The notes under the pieces are model-generated. The model made no database searches. It saw only the letters and a list, made by a program, of their open reading frames with translations, and was not told the DNA's origin. From NCBI GenBank assembly GCA_902785575.1, contig CACZZF010000010.1:39161-103160 (forward strand): a stretch of DNA of 64,000 nucleotides, written 5' to 3'. Positions within the stretch are counted from its first letter, which is position 1, and every line of letters begins with the position of its first letter. Source of the DNA: an uncultured Bacteroidia bacterium. GTDB lineage: Bacteria; Bacteroidota; Bacteroidia; Bacteroidales; UBA932. Below, one piece after another: positions 63,466-64,000 of this stretch. A program made the position numbers and the translations under genes.

Positions 63466-63512
63466 GAAAAAAGAAGAAGTCCCTGACAGAAAGCATTTCC
63501 TGTCAGGGACTT
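63466..63512 (-). terminator. rRNA operon terminator
   Basis: GTCCCTGACAG/CTGTCAGGGAC stem (63479-63510) with TTCTTCTTTTTT on the minus strand, right behind the 5S gene. Confidence 0.85.
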
Positions 63513-63520
63513 CCGAAGAA

Positions 63521-63639
63521 CGGCGGCGACCTACTCTCCCAGCTGGTGGGCCAGTACCATCGGCGCGGATGACGCGGATGAGCTTAACGGCTCTGTTCGG
63601 GATGGGAAGAGGTGGATCCTCATCGCTTTAACCACCGCA
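63521..63639 (-). rRNA. 5S ribosomal RNA
   Basis: Minus strand opens GCGGTGGTTAAAGCGATGAG and contains CCATCCCGAACAGAGCCGTT and AGCTGGGAGAGTAGGTCGCC, standard 5S landmarks. Ends approximate by a few bases. Confidence 0.93.
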
Positions 63640-63687
63640 ATATCTTACTTGAGAGATCACACACTCAGTATCGCTTCGCGTTTATTC

Positions 63688-64000
<313 letters not shown>

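Noticed and set aside
63125..63631. Plus-strand open frame of 168 codons
   Set aside because: Covers palindromic repeats, the rRNA terminator and part of 5S rRNA.

Overview
The window looks like chromosomal DNA of a Bacteroidales bacterium with moderately high GC. The reasons are Bacteroidota-type promoters (-7 box TAnnTTTG, often TATATTTG), the ATP synthase order atpD-C-B-E-F-H-A-G with a very short epsilon subunit, paired DUF3857/transglutaminase proteins, SusE-like surface lipoproteins, a TrpB2-type tryptophan synthase and IntDOT-like tyrosine recombinases. I cannot place the genus.

Layout. 1-16.4 kb is housekeeping: dnaB (cut by the left edge), a zinc-ribbon protein, Nif3, MerR and two M23 peptidases on the minus strand; then alaS, an LptF/G-Fmt fusion, thiamine pyrophosphokinase, a membrane polyferredoxin and a ferredoxin-type aldo/keto reductase on the plus strand, and a convergent beta-helix protein. 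16.4-28.1 kb is an island of two elements integrated in tandem at the 3' end of tRNA-Ser(GGA), marked by three copies of the att core. The left element (about 7 kb) has an IntDOT-like integrase with a possible -1 frameshift tail, a divergent family-A-like polymerase and a catalytic-domain-only recombinase. The right element (about 4.5 kb) has a DnaE-derived protein without its catalytic aspartates, an Arm-domain/DUF1653 fusion and two candidate PD-(D/E)XK nucleases. 28.2-42 kb holds two ECF sigma operons, a GH38 mannosidase, a phosphodiesterase, two DUF3857 proteins, a Gfo/Idh/MocA oxidoreductase and NamZ. 42-49 kb is the complete F1Fo ATP synthase operon. 49-62 kb has OmpA, a DUF1573 lipoprotein, a large repeat-tailed lipoprotein, trpB2 with a classical tryptophan attenuator, sdhC, tRNA-Met, tRNA-Gln, a sodium/solute symporter, ispF, a dicarboxylate symporter and metX. 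62-63.5 kb is a RAYT-like transposase between palindromic repeats. The right edge holds 5S and the 3' end of 23S rRNA on the minus strand.

Two things stand out. First, short palindromic repeats (related to TCCTTCGACAGGCTCAGGACA and TTCGCTTCGCTCAGAATGACA) lie between genes and also in frame inside conserved genes (fmt, thiN, the polyferredoxin, atpG twice, atpH twice); they also supply the stop codons of atpD and trpB2 and the start codon of atpC. Second, trpB2 is preceded by an 18-residue leader peptide with tandem Trp codons and mutually exclusive hairpins, a ribosome-mediated attenuator. All functional statements are based on motifs read by eye; no database search was run.
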